Source: Paenibacillus sp. JJ-223 (GTDB lineage: Bacteria > Bacillota > Bacilli > Paenibacillales > Paenibacillaceae). Taken from it: a stretch of 64,000 nt of DNA. The stretch spans positions 124,001 through 188,000 of the forward strand of contig NZ_CAKMMP010000008.1 in assembly GCF_927798175.1 (NCBI RefSeq), in the 5' to 3' direction. The translations under genes were made by a program, and so were the position numbers. Under the pieces are notes generated by a model. That model saw only the letters and a program-made list of their open reading frames with translations, was not told where the DNA came from and searched no databases. Below, piece after piece: positions 7,496 through 16,524 of this stretch (positions within the stretch are counted from its first letter, which is position 1; each line of letters opens with the position of its first letter).

Positions 7496-8944
7496 TTATG
7501 GGTTAAATGTCGCTTTTGGGTCCTTTTTCAACTTTGCCAGCATTTCGTTACCCTTAGCAGCCCATTCGGCAAGTGCTTCCTTCGGTGTTTTTTTGTTATC
7601 CAGCACTTGGTTGAAGTACTCCATGCCTTTATCGCTAACTTGCCACAGATTCGGCATCTTCTGGTACATTTTGTCCAGATTCGTATTGGTCGGCGGAATC
7701 GGTTTTAACGTATAGAAGGCCTGAATGTTGTAATCCATGCCGTCCTTCGGCTTGATGAAACTCTTGCGGGAAACCATCTCATAGGCGCTGCGCGCTTTGA
7801 TTTTTGCCCAATCCTCGCTGTTCATGTATTTGATCAGTTCCCAGGCATCATCCGGATTTTGCGCCGAACTGTTGATCGCCATCAAATTGCTGAGATAGAT
7901 GTTGCCGCCGATTCCTGGCGCTTCGGGATGCACGGGCGGTGTGACGACCTCCCAATCCACTTTCGTGAACCCTTCCATTTTATCGGCGTTTTTGTTGGCA
8001 TCGATCAACTGGTTGATGTAACTATAATCGCCTAAAGCCATGGCCGTTTTGCTGCTGAGGAACAGATCGCCCTGCAGCGGATTGTATCTTTCGCCACTGC
8101 TTTGGTCCATCTGCTCATCCCCTTTCGGGGTAACCTTGTCAATGGCGAGCTTGCTGATCTTGCTCCATACTTTTTCCCACTGAGGCGAATCGACCGTCAT
8201 TTTCTCCGCCTTATCGTCGAAAATTTTCAGTTGAAGCGCGCTATAGTACTGTTGCATCGAATAGTAGGGCGATCCTCCTTGCCATGTGCTGAACGCAAAT
8301 CCAAACACATGGTCCTTGCCTTCGCCGCTGGTAACGCGAGTCGCCAGGTTAAAGATGTCGTCCCAAGTCATGTTATCCGTCGGCGGCTCTACGCCTGCCT
8401 TCTGGAAGATCGCCTTATTGTAGAAGAGGGCGGACGAGGAAAACGTTGGCGTCAACGCATAGATGCTCTGATCTCCGATGTCTTTGATGCCCTCCAGCAC
8501 GCTCGGTACGATATCGCTCGTGTCGAACTTATCCTCTTGCATAAGCGGATCAAGTTGTTTCAGCATGTTCTCCTGGATCAACGACCTGATCGTTGACGTA
8601 TCGGCCACAACCACGTCCACCGGATTGTCTCCGGTCATGATTTTTTTGATGCTCTCCATCGTATCCGGAACTTCCTGCTGCTCATCCGTGTTGCCGTAAC
8701 CGTACATGCTGCCCTGCTCAACGGCTGGTACAACCTCAATCGTAATATTCGGATGTGTCAGCTCAAAGGCATCCGTAAACTGCTGGCGAAAATAGCTATC
8801 GTCTGTATTGCCCCACAAGGTGGCCACACGCAATACGCGCTGCTCGTTGTCCTTCGATTCGCTTGCCGTGCAACCTGCAAGCAGCGGCAATGCCAGACTG
8901 GCTGTAGCCAATATGCCCAGCACACGTTTTCCCCACATTTTCAT
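7496..8944 (-). CDS. extracellular solute-binding lipoprotein (family 1)
   Basis: A 482-residue secreted lipoprotein. The signal peptide has a basic start, a hydrophobic core and a lipobox LLAGC, so Cys is acylated and the protein sits on the outer face of the membrane. The mature part has the periplasmic-binding-protein type 2 layout, with FELTHPNITIEVVP near the N-terminus and AMALGDYSYINQLI and ALAEWAAKGNEML further on; these are typical of sugar-binding family 1 proteins. It is the last gene of an operon whose permease is FtsX-like rather than MalF/G-like, so a normal import role is doubtful. The start at ATG 8944 has a GGGGG stretch upstream; the ATG at 8962 follows the previous stop by two bases and lacks one. 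Confidence 0.85.
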   Translation of the reverse strand: MKMWGKRVLGILATASLALPLLAGCTASESKDNEQRVLRVATLWGNTDDSYFRQQFTDAFELTHPNITIEVVPAVEQGSMYGYGNTDEQQEVPDTMESIKKIMTGDNPVDVVVADTSTIRSLIQENMLKQLDPLMQEDKFDTSDIVPSVLEGIKDIGDQSIYALTPTFSSSALFYNKAIFQKAGVEPPTDNMTWDDIFNLATRVTSGEGKDHVFGFAFSTWQGGSPYYSMQQYYSALQLKIFDDKAEKMTVDSPQWEKVWSKISKLAIDKVTPKGDEQMDQSSGERYNPLQGDLFLSSKTAMALGDYSYINQLIDANKNADKMEGFTKVDWEVVTPPVHPEAPGIGGNIYLSNLMAINSSAQNPDDAWELIKYMNSEDWAKIKARSAYEMVSRKSFIKPKDGMDYNIQAFYTLKPIPPTNTNLDKMYQKMPNLWQVSDKGMEYFNQVLDNKKTPKEALAEWAAKGNEMLAKLKKDPKATFNP

Positions 8945-8964
8945 TCCCCAATTCCCCCTCATGA

Positions 8965-9828
8965 TTATCTTGGCGGCGTAATCACGATACGCTCGCCGTC
9001 AAATTCCAACGTCGCCCGGTTGTCGATCGATAACGCCTCGAGGTATTCCTTCGGTACCTGAAGCCGCCCGGCCCGGTCAATAATGACAAAAGCTTCATGA
9101 ATGCTCGGCGTTCCCGAACCAGGCAAGTTATGCTCGTCATCCAGATTTTCGTTGCGTTTCACAAATTCGGTACTCGTTAATCCGTCACGAATGGCAACGA
9201 TCCGGTCGACCTTGCCCGCAAGCGTCAGGTCATGCGTTACGATCACGATGGTGACGCCTAATTCCTTGTTCATTTTGCGAAAAATATTCATAATCGTATC
9301 CGATGTCTCGGAATCGACTGAACCGGTCGGCTCGTCGGCGAGCAGCAGCTTCGGCCGATTGGACAATGAAATCGCAATCGCAACCCGCTGCTGCTCCCCA
9401 CCCGACAATTGATGGAGCTTGTTATGCATCCGATCCTTGAGCCCGACCCATTCCAGCAGCTGTTTGGCGTATGCGCGATCCCGCTTTCCACCTAGAATCA
9501 TCGGCGTTTCCACGTTTTCCAGGGCCGTGAGATACGGCAGCAGATTGCGGCCGTTGTTCTGCCAAATAAATCCGACGGTATGCCTTTTGTATTCCACGAG
9601 CTGCGCATCCGTCATTTTCAGCAAATCCCAGTCGCCGACGATGGCCGTACCGGCTGTCGGCCGGTCAAGGCCGCCGAGAATGTTGAGCAGCGTCGATTTT
9701 CCGCTTCCGCTATTTCCGATGATCGCCATCATCTCTCCCGGGTTCACCGTCAAATTCAGACCTTGAAGGGCAACGACTTCCACGTCGCTGGATTTAAAAA
9801 TTTTAACAAGTCCTTCACACTGGATCAC
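8965..9828 (-). CDS. ABC transporter ATPase (LolD/MacB type) with AbrB-like C-terminal segment
   Basis: A 287-residue ATPase: Walker A GNSGSGKST near residue 40, Q loop in FIWQNNGRNLLPYL, signature LSGGEQQRVAIA, Walker B LLLADEPTGSVD and switch His in IVTHD. The core closely follows the LolD/MacB/FtsE group that drives FtsX-type permeases, and the permease gene ends one base upstream. After residue ~240 an extra segment reads FVIIDRAGRLQVPKEYLE then DNRATLEFDGERIVI, which resembles the swapped-hairpin AbrB/MazE fold. GTG 9828 has GGAGAGG upstream and is chosen as start; longer frames would run far into the permease gene. Confidence 0.88.
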   Translation of the reverse strand: MIQCEGLVKIFKSSDVEVVALQGLNLTVNPGEMMAIIGNSGSGKSTLLNILGGLDRPTAGTAIVGDWDLLKMTDAQLVEYKRHTVGFIWQNNGRNLLPYLTALENVETPMILGGKRDRAYAKQLLEWVGLKDRMHNKLHQLSGGEQQRVAIAISLSNRPKLLLADEPTGSVDSETSDTIMNIFRKMNKELGVTIVIVTHDLTLAGKVDRIVAIRDGLTSTEFVKRNENLDDEHNLPGSGTPSIHEAFVIIDRAGRLQVPKEYLEALSIDNRATLEFDGERIVITPPR

Positions 9829-9829
9829 G

Positions 9830-12754
9830 TTACCTCTCCTCTCCCATTTTGACCGCCTGATGTACGCGCAGCCTGCGAATCTGCCAGAGCAGCATGCTTG
9901 CTCCAATAATCAGCATGACTACCGTCACGCCATACAGCTGGAGCATGTCGCTCTCTTCAAACACGATGCGGAAAGGCGGAACCTGCGCAGATACGTTGTC
10001 GGTCGTTTGCAGGAAAGGCAGGAACAATCGGCTCGCCACTTGACCGATGCCGATGCCCAGAGCGATGGACAGCCCTGCGGTGAAAACCTGCTCCAGGAGC
10101 AGCATGCCGCTCAACTGGGCCCGCGATAGCCCCATTGCCCGCAGGACGCCGAACTGCACGACGCGTCCCGACAGGTTAAAGAACCAATACAGGATGTATC
10201 CGATCAGGGATATGATGACGGATACGAGAAAACCGAGACTGAGAATGCCGAAAACGCCGCCGCGGGACGGATGTTTGCCCTGGGTTACGAGTTCGGTGCG
10301 CACGTCGCGCACAGAAGACAATTCGATGCCTTCCGCTGCAAGCTTCTCCATCAACGGGCCTACCTTGGCATCAGGTTCCATTTTCAGCCAAACTTCATAT
10401 GGAATCAGCGGTACCTGATCATAGATGTAATCCAGATTCGCAATGAAGAACGGCATCTGATCCGGGTATTGGGCAGGCCAGTAAGGGATGATGCCAAAAA
10501 TAACGAATTCGATGGCCTGCCCCTGAACGCCGATCGATACCAGGTCCCCGGTTTTGAGCTTGTATTTGTCCGCAAACTTGGAGGATACAAGAACCGCGCC
10601 TTCATACTTCCCGAGCAAATCGAGATACTTGTACGGATGCGCCGGGAAGAGATCGTTGCGGAACCAGGCTACCTTGGCAAAATCGACGTTGTCGATGCCG
10701 ACCAGCATGCCCTGGCCTCCCGATTTGCCAGAAACGATCACATTGCCCTTCGTTTGCAGCACCCTGGCGGCGCCCTCAACGCCATCCAGCCTGCGGAACA
10801 CTTCAAATGGCGGTTCGGAGTATATCACTTTGGTCGGCTGTTGAGCGCCACCCCCACCGCCTCCTCCGCCTTGGCCTCCTCCTGCACCATTGCCGCCGGA
10901 AGCGCCGCCTCCGTTCTGCCCTCCGCTGCCTCCGCCTTGTTGTCCTCCGCCGGCGCCTCCATTTGGACCGGAGCCGGAAGGGTTCACTTCAGGCGTTCCT
11001 TCCCATACGGTTTGCATGATCACGTCCGTACCATAGCGGTACAGCGTCCGTTCGGTAGAGTTCAGGTCAATGGTCCGGGCAGCAGCCGAGTTGTACACGC
11101 CGAGGCCCAGCGTCAGCACAAGCAGGATCATCAGCGGATAATACGATGCCGACGAACGCGAGAGCTGAGTCAGGGTCAGATACAACGGTACCGGGAGCAG
11201 CTTGCGGCCGATCAGCTGAATCAGCTTGAGAATCCACGGGAACAACCGCAGAAAGAACAGCCCCAGGGCAAATATCGCCAGTGCGGGCACAAAGAACAGA
11301 AACGGCTGCACCTGCAGCTGGTCTGTCGTCATGCCTGTTTGAAACGTAAGCATCTGCCGTTCATAGAACAAATAATAACCGTATCCCGCCAGCCCAAGCA
11401 GGGCAATGTCCAGGAACCATCGCTGCCACACCGGCGCACGATCCGTGCGTGCCTGACGGCGTTTGGCCGACACGATCGTTGCTCTGGCATAGGTGATTGC
11501 CGGGATCAATGAAGCAATGATCGCAACCAGCACGGCTGCCAAGCCCAGCAAAATCGCTTCCTTGGACACGCCGATCGGGATGGATTTCCGGTCCACGAAA
11601 GACAGGAATCCGCTGGCAGACCCGATGCTTTTGGCCATGAAATATCCCAACATGGGACCGATCACAAGCGCGATCACGCCAAGGAACATGCCTTCAAGCA
11701 GGTACAGCGAGAAGATTTGCCGTGCAGAAGCCCCCCGGCTTCGCAGCACGGCAATGTCGCTTTCCTGCTTCTGCAGCGACTGCCTGGCGTTCATCGCGAT
11801 AAAATAGAACACCATGGCGATCATCGGTGCCGCAAGCGTAAACAGCATCGTCTGCAGCTGCAGGCTTTGGCTGCGGAACTGCTTGAGCAGATCGCCGAAG
11901 GTAATGTCAACCTTGGTGTCCTTCAAGCGTTGGTACAGCTCGATATCCAGCCGTTCCAGCATGGACGTCAAACCGGGCAGCTGGCTGGTCTGGATTTCCT
12001 TCAGGTCGAATGCATAATACCAGCGCGAATTTTGAAGCGGGATGCCTTGTTCCTTCAACAACACTTCATTGAATGCGGCTTCGTCCACGTACAGCCCGTT
12101 CATCATGCTGTCGAAACCCTGAACCCAGTAAGGGCTGGTTTCGTCATCCGGTTTGAAGGAGCCCGTAATTTTTACGCGCAGCGTAATATCGAGCCCGCTA
12201 TATATCGGGTACTCGAGTATGTCTCCCACGTGAAGGTCGTTCCGGTACATGCCCTCTTCAAGCATCGCCGCTTCGATGAGGCCATCCTTGACCTGATTGC
12301 CCGGCTTCATGCCGGCAGAATAATTCACCTGTTGGTCCAGCCCGCTCATCGTGCCGATTGTCATGCTGCGCGAGCGGCTGGCATCCACTTTCGTCGGATC
12401 CTCGGGACTCACTTCCGTACCGCGAATGGAACGAATGTTCACGTACGTGTTGAACGGAAATCCGACATCACGAGGCACATCCTCGCGTATGTAGCGATCC
12501 ACTTCCTCAAGCCCAAGGGTGTCCGTCTTGGTTCCCCCTGGCGCCTGATAACTCATCAGCAAGGAACCAGCAGGCAATCCTTCGCTGTTATCCTGCAGCG
12601 TTTGGGCTACGACCCGCTTCAGCGCCCCGTCGGCATACATCGGAATGCTGACGGTGAACGCAACCGCCACGATCAAACCAACGAGCGTGCTGAACGTCAT
12701 CCAGCGGGTATTCCACATTTTGCGGAACAACAGTCGTAACAATGGCAGCCCCAT
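9830..12754 (-). CDS. large FtsX-type ABC permease with glycine-rich insert
   Basis: A 974-residue membrane protein with two FtsX modules. An N-terminal membrane helix (TLVGLIVAVAFTV) is followed by a large extracytoplasmic domain, then a helix bundle around residues 310-410 containing LRSRGASARQIF, a further set of helices around 450-550, a second extracytoplasmic domain, and a final FtsX bundle containing VLRAMGLSRAQL. Such permeases move lipids, lipoproteins or peptides, or transmit mechanical force, rather than import solutes. Residues ~590-635 form an almost pure Gly/Gln/Asn/Ser linker at the start of the second extracytoplasmic domain. The ATG overlaps the adaptor stop by one base (TAATG), a translational coupling. 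Confidence 0.9.
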   Translation of the reverse strand: MGLPLLRLLFRKMWNTRWMTFSTLVGLIVAVAFTVSIPMYADGALKRVVAQTLQDNSEGLPAGSLLMSYQAPGGTKTDTLGLEEVDRYIREDVPRDVGFPFNTYVNIRSIRGTEVSPEDPTKVDASRSRSMTIGTMSGLDQQVNYSAGMKPGNQVKDGLIEAAMLEEGMYRNDLHVGDILEYPIYSGLDITLRVKITGSFKPDDETSPYWVQGFDSMMNGLYVDEAAFNEVLLKEQGIPLQNSRWYYAFDLKEIQTSQLPGLTSMLERLDIELYQRLKDTKVDITFGDLLKQFRSQSLQLQTMLFTLAAPMIAMVFYFIAMNARQSLQKQESDIAVLRSRGASARQIFSLYLLEGMFLGVIALVIGPMLGYFMAKSIGSASGFLSFVDRKSIPIGVSKEAILLGLAAVLVAIIASLIPAITYARATIVSAKRRQARTDRAPVWQRWFLDIALLGLAGYGYYLFYERQMLTFQTGMTTDQLQVQPFLFFVPALAIFALGLFFLRLFPWILKLIQLIGRKLLPVPLYLTLTQLSRSSASYYPLMILLVLTLGLGVYNSAAARTIDLNSTERTLYRYGTDVIMQTVWEGTPEVNPSGSGPNGGAGGGQQGGGSGGQNGGGASGGNGAGGGQGGGGGGGGAQQPTKVIYSEPPFEVFRRLDGVEGAARVLQTKGNVIVSGKSGGQGMLVGIDNVDFAKVAWFRNDLFPAHPYKYLDLLGKYEGAVLVSSKFADKYKLKTGDLVSIGVQGQAIEFVIFGIIPYWPAQYPDQMPFFIANLDYIYDQVPLIPYEVWLKMEPDAKVGPLMEKLAAEGIELSSVRDVRTELVTQGKHPSRGGVFGILSLGFLVSVIISLIGYILYWFFNLSGRVVQFGVLRAMGLSRAQLSGMLLLEQVFTAGLSIALGIGIGQVASRLFLPFLQTTDNVSAQVPPFRIVFEESDMLQLYGVTVVMLIIGASMLLWQIRRLRVHQAVKMGEER

Positions 12755-13866
12755 TAGCGTCCCACTACTTTCTGTCCTACGGTGAGCCCTTTGACGATCT
12801 GTACGTCCGTGGAGGTCTGCTGCCCGACTTCAACATCCACCTCGCGTTTGCTGCCGTCACTTTCCACAACCTGCACGTAGGTTCGTGAACCGATGGACCG
12901 CAGGGCAGATATCGGGATGACGATGGCGTTCTCGGTCCGCTCTGTCACAATCGATACGGTCAGCGGCGTTCCGCGTTCAACCCCTTTGGGCATTTTGGCG
13001 AGCGAAACGATGACGTACTTGTCGAGCGTTTCCTTGGCCGGCGGCGTTCCGCCCTCGCCCGAGCCGGAGTTGTTGTTTCCGGAGTCGGCGCTTTGGGCTA
13101 CCGGCATCACTTTGATCTTGCCGTTCACCTTGCCCGCGCCATTGATGTCCACCGTGGACTTCATGCCTACCGAAATCTTCTCCAGGTCTTCCTTCGCAAA
13201 CGTCGCGGCCACGACGAGATTGGACGTATCCGCAATCGTGGCAATCGGATCATACGCCTTCACGGCCGCCCCTTTTTCCACCTGAACCGCAATGACCGTG
13301 CCTGCAAACGGTGCGGTCAGCGTCGCTTTGCCGATCTGTTCTTCCAGGTCGGCCAGCTCCTGCCGAAGTTCCTCGAACGCAATGGTGGCCTCCTCAAACT
13401 CGACCGGGTCCATCTCGTCCTTCTTGCGCAGCGTTTCCTTCATCTGCACTTCCGCTTTGCGGATCTGCAGCTTCTTCGAGCGAATTTCCTTCTCCACGCT
13501 CGCAACGTCAAGTTCGGCAAGCAATTGCCCTTTCTTCACCTTATCTCCGGGCTTGACGTTCAATTCCTTGACATGCATGCCATCCAACGTAAAATATACC
13601 TTTTCTTCGCGCTGGCTCATCATTTTGCCGCTGCCGCTCACCGACCGTTCCAGCGTTTCCGTCCGGACCTCATATTCCGGCTTTTTGGAAATCGTCGGCG
13701 GCGTGATCGGAGGAAGCACCTCCTCCTCGCTTTCGGCCGGCAGCAAAGAGCAGCCGGACATGGATACAGCGACAATTGCCCCTAGCAGGATCAGCGCTGT
13801 TCGTTTCCCCTTTTTCGGAGCGGCAGCCTTACTTGAGAAATCTGCCATCCGCCATTTCGTAAACAT
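12754..13866 (-). CDS. efflux adaptor lipoprotein (HlyD/MacA type)
   Basis: A 370-residue adaptor. A basic start, a hydrophobic segment and the lipobox MSGC mark a lipoprotein signal. Then come a lipoyl-like half (VKPGDKVKKGQLLAEL), a helical hairpin rich in Glu/Lys (about residues 125-180), the second lipoyl half (LTAPFAGTVIAVQVEKGAAV) and beta-barrel and membrane-proximal domains ending GQQTSTDVQIVKGL. MacA-type adaptors link an FtsX permease to an external partner; in Gram-positives the partner may be the wall. The ATG at 13866 has GGAGG 9 bases upstream and overlaps the ATPase gene by 38 bases. Confidence 0.88.
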   Translation of the reverse strand: MFTKWRMADFSSKAAAPKKGKRTALILLGAIVAVSMSGCSLLPAESEEEVLPPITPPTISKKPEYEVRTETLERSVSGSGKMMSQREEKVYFTLDGMHVKELNVKPGDKVKKGQLLAELDVASVEKEIRSKKLQIRKAEVQMKETLRKKDEMDPVEFEEATIAFEELRQELADLEEQIGKATLTAPFAGTVIAVQVEKGAAVKAYDPIATIADTSNLVVAATFAKEDLEKISVGMKSTVDINGAGKVNGKIKVMPVAQSADSGNNNSGSGEGGTPPAKETLDKYVIVSLAKMPKGVERGTPLTVSIVTERTENAIVIPISALRSIGSRTYVQVVESDGSKREVDVEVGQQTSTDVQIVKGLTVGQKVVGR

Positions 13867-14776
13867 GGTCCGCAACCTCCAAAATTGTAGGATCGTGTGT
13901 TGTCATGCAGATGGTTACCTGCTCTACTTCTATAATGTTGCGAAATACGGCCATGACCTGTGCTCCCATCTTCGAATCCAGCTCGGCCGTAGGTTCATCC
14001 GCAAGCAGCAGCCTGGGCCTGTGCGCAATCGCCTTTGCGATCGCCACCCGCTGCTGCTCGCCTCCCGACATTTCGAAAGGACGATGCTTTGCCCTTTTGG
14101 TCAAACCAACCAAATCCAAGCAATGGCCTACCCGGTCCTTCCATTCGGAACGAGGCACTTCGGCCATGCGCAGCGATAACTCCACGTTTTCCCAAGCCGA
14201 CAGCAAGGGCATCAGCGCGTAAGCCTGAAAAATAAAACCGATTTCCCTGCGCCGCAATGCGGTCCTTCTCCGGTCCCCCCAGTCCTGCAGCGGCTGTCCG
14301 GAAAACAAAATCTCCCCGCTCGATGGCTGATCCAGTCCGCCCAGCATGTTCAGCAGCGTAGTTTTGCCGGAACCCGAACGTCCCTTCAGCATGACGAGCT
14401 GCTGAGGTCTGACTTCCATGTCAATGCCTTTAAGCACGTGAATGATGCGGCTTCCCGTCTGGAAGCTGCGATGCACGTTGCGAACCTCAAGCACCGGGCC
14501 GTCATAGGGAGGCAGCAGCGCTTTCTTGGCAGGCTTGGTTTTTTTCGGTTCAGAGACAGCGGCAGCCGCAGCAGCTTCAGCTTCAGCGGAAGTTATGTCC
14601 TCTCCATTGAATTCGGAACGATCCGTCGGTTTCTGTAAATCCGTTATGTATGCCTGGCCTCCCGACTCGGCCTGATCATGCTGCTCTTCCCCCTTCAGTG
14701 CACTCTTTTCGCCTGATTGGCTTTTGGCTGGTTTGATCTTGGAAAATAATTTCTTCATGCCAGCAATCACGCTCAT
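13829..14776 (-). CDS. ABC transporter ATPase (MacB/LolD type) with N-terminal extension
   Basis: A 315-residue ATPase. Residues 1-92 are an unusual low-complexity extension, basic at first, then acidic and Ala-rich (EAEAAAAAAVSEPKK). The ATPase core follows, with Walker A GRSGSGKTT, FIFQAYALMPLLSA, signature MSGGEQQRVAIA, Walker B LLLADEPTAELD and MTTHDP. It is the first gene of a five-gene operon with two distinct ATPases, an adaptor, a permease and a binding protein. Either both ATPases pair with the single permease as a heterodimer, or one serves another partner. A GTG two codons in (14770) fits the upstream AGAGAGG better than the ATG at 14776; the true start is not settled. Confidence 0.85.
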   Translation of the reverse strand: MSVIAGMKKLFSKIKPAKSQSGEKSALKGEEQHDQAESGGQAYITDLQKPTDRSEFNGEDITSAEAEAAAAAAVSEPKKTKPAKKALLPPYDGPVLEVRNVHRSFQTGSRIIHVLKGIDMEVRPQQLVMLKGRSGSGKTTLLNMLGGLDQPSSGEILFSGQPLQDWGDRRRTALRRREIGFIFQAYALMPLLSAWENVELSLRMAEVPRSEWKDRVGHCLDLVGLTKRAKHRPFEMSGGEQQRVAIAKAIAHRPRLLLADEPTAELDSKMGAQVMAVFRNIIEVEQVTICMTTHDPTILEVADHVYEMADGRFLK

Positions 14777-14916
14777 CCTCTCTGTCCCTGTTTCAGTAAG
14801 AACCTGAACTAGAAATCTATTCCATACTACACTGCATTATAAACGACTGCTATCGGCTAAAAGTTACAAGCTTTTTACAACGTTTCGCCGAAAAAGTTAA
14901 TATTTTGATGCGAAAA

Positions 14917-14946
14917 CGAAAAAAGCATCCCCTTAAAGGAGATGCC
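14917..14946 (-). terminator. terminator of the pyr operon
   Basis: GCATCTCC and GGGGATGC (one GU pair) with a short loop, then TTTTTT on the minus strand, about 90 bases past the pyrE stop. The remaining bases up to 15038 show no gene. Confidence 0.8.
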
Positions 14947-15038
14947 TGGTGAATTTAGCGCAAAAACGGCTGCAGCGCTGCAACTATTACAATTTTGAAA
15001 CCGTTGCGCGGGAAAAACGTTCCCGAACTTACGTTTCA

Positions 15039-15680
15039 TTATTTTCCAAATGAAGTAGGATCTTCACGCCATGCCTTGAGCAGCTCGAAGTCGCTCTCCT
15101 GAATGGTGCCCTGAGCCAAAGCCACGTCCATCAGCGCCGTGTAGTTGGACAGGGTCTGAAGCGGAACGCCCGCTTCTTCGAACGCCTTGATGCCCTTATC
15201 CAGCTGATAGCTGAAAATGGCGAGCACGGCCAGCGGTTCCGCCCCTGCTTCCTTCACAGCCTGGGCGGCTTTCAGAGAGCTTCCGCCCGTGGAGATCAGG
15301 TCTTCAATGACAACGACCTTCTGCCCTTCGGAGATCAATCCTTCGATCAGGTTTTCCTTGCCGTGCCCTTTCGCTTTGTCGCGAATGTAAGCCATCGGCA
15401 GATTCAGCTTCTGCGCGACCCATGCCGCATGCGGAATGCCTGCGGTTGCCGTTCCGGCGATCACTTCGGCGTCCGGATACTGTTCGCGGATGATCGCCGC
15501 AAAACCTTCCGCGATATCGTCGCGAATCTCCGGATAAGACATGGTCAAGCGGTTATCGCAATAGATCGGCGATTTGATGCCGGATGTCCAAGTAAACGGC
15601 TGCTGCGGACGCAGTGCCACGGCTTTGATTTTCAACAGCTGTGCTGCAATATGGTTCGGGATTTCGGATAGTGCGATCAT
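15039..15680 (-). CDS. pyrE: orotate phosphoribosyltransferase
   Basis: Transfers phosphoribose from PRPP to orotate, giving OMP, the fifth step of UMP synthesis. The 213-residue protein has the PRPP loop [17 protein letters not shown] near residue 120 and the N-terminal [11 protein letters not shown] motif of the family. The start overlaps the pyrF stop by four bases (ATGA). It is the last gene of the pyr operon, followed by a terminator. Confidence 0.97.
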   Translation of the reverse strand: MIALSEIPNHIAAQLLKIKAVALRPQQPFTWTSGIKSPIYCDNRLTMSYPEIRDDIAEGFAAIIREQYPDAEVIAGTATAGIPHAAWVAQKLNLPMAYIRDKAKGHGKENLIEGLISEGQKVVVIEDLISTGGSSLKAAQAVKEAGAEPLAVLAIFSYQLDKGIKAFEEAGVPLQTLSNYTALMDVALAQGTIQESDFELLKAWREDPTSFGK

Positions 15681-16417
15681 GCGTTCAACATCTCCTTCAA
15701 AATGGTTTCTGCCGCTTCGCGCGGGTCGGCAGCACCCGTAATCGGCCTGCCCACAACGATGTAATGGCTGCCTCGCCCGATGGCCTCGCCCGGAGTAAGC
15801 ACACGCGTCTGGTCTCCCAGGCTGCTTCCCGCGGGGCGAATGCCAGGGGTAACGGTATGGAAATCGGGTCCGCAGGCCGCCCGAATGGCCGGCACCTCGA
15901 GCGGCGATGCCACCACGCCGTCAAGCCCTGCTTCGCTGGCCAGTCCGGCATAACGAACCACGGTGCCTTCCACGGTACCCGGAATGCCGATCTCATCATT
16001 CATGACGGTCTGGCTCGTGCTCGTCAGCTGGGTCACGGCAATGATTTCCGGTCTGCGCAGGGCAGGGTCCGCAGCCAGCGCGGCTTCCGCACCTTCACGC
16101 GCTGCGCGCATCATGCTTGCGCCTCCGGCAGCATGAACGTTGAACATGTCTACGCCCAGGCGCGTGATGCTTTCCGCACCTCCGCGAACGGTATTCGGAA
16201 TATCGTGCATTTTGACGTCCAGAAATACTTTGTACCCTTTTGCCTTCAGTTCCCGGATGAATTCCGGTCCTGCCGCATAGAACAGCTGCATGCCTACCTT
16301 CAAATAACACGGAATGCCTTCCAGTGCCTTGATCAAACCCTTCGCTTGTTCCGCCTCGGGATAATCCAGTGCCACCATCAGGCGGCCGGCCATCGTTTCG
16401 TAATTCGGATGTTTCAT
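15677..16417 (-). CDS. pyrF: orotidine 5'-phosphate decarboxylase
   Basis: Decarboxylates OMP to UMP. The 246-residue TIM barrel shows [12 protein letters not shown] at the start, the Asp-Lys-Asp catalytic stretch [13 protein letters not shown] near residue 65 and the phosphate-binding GRPI motif at the end ([11 protein letters not shown]). AAGGAG with an 8-base spacer selects ATG 16417; the open frame runs on upstream but without a binding site. It lies 107 bases after carB, where many Bacillales have pyrK and pyrD. Confidence 0.97.
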   Translation of the reverse strand: MKHPNYETMAGRLMVALDYPEAEQAKGLIKALEGIPCYLKVGMQLFYAAGPEFIRELKAKGYKVFLDVKMHDIPNTVRGGAESITRLGVDMFNVHAAGGASMMRAAREGAEAALAADPALRRPEIIAVTQLTSTSQTVMNDEIGIPGTVEGTVVRYAGLASEAGLDGVVASPLEVPAIRAACGPDFHTVTPGIRPAGSSLGDQTRVLTPGEAIGRGSHYIVVGRPITGAADPREAAETILKEMLNA

Positions 16418-16524
16418 TGGTCCCGCTCCTTCCGCATCGTTGATTTTATCGATTTTTGCCCGATATAAAGGACATCCCGCCAGCCCGCAGGCTGGCTGAT
16501 GTCCTTCATCAGCAGGTTCTTCAA

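Noticed and set aside
10271-12739. Plus-strand frames of 340-413 residues across the FtsX permease gene
   Set aside because: Antisense shadows of a clear permease; composition is Arg/His/Gln-rich without any domain.
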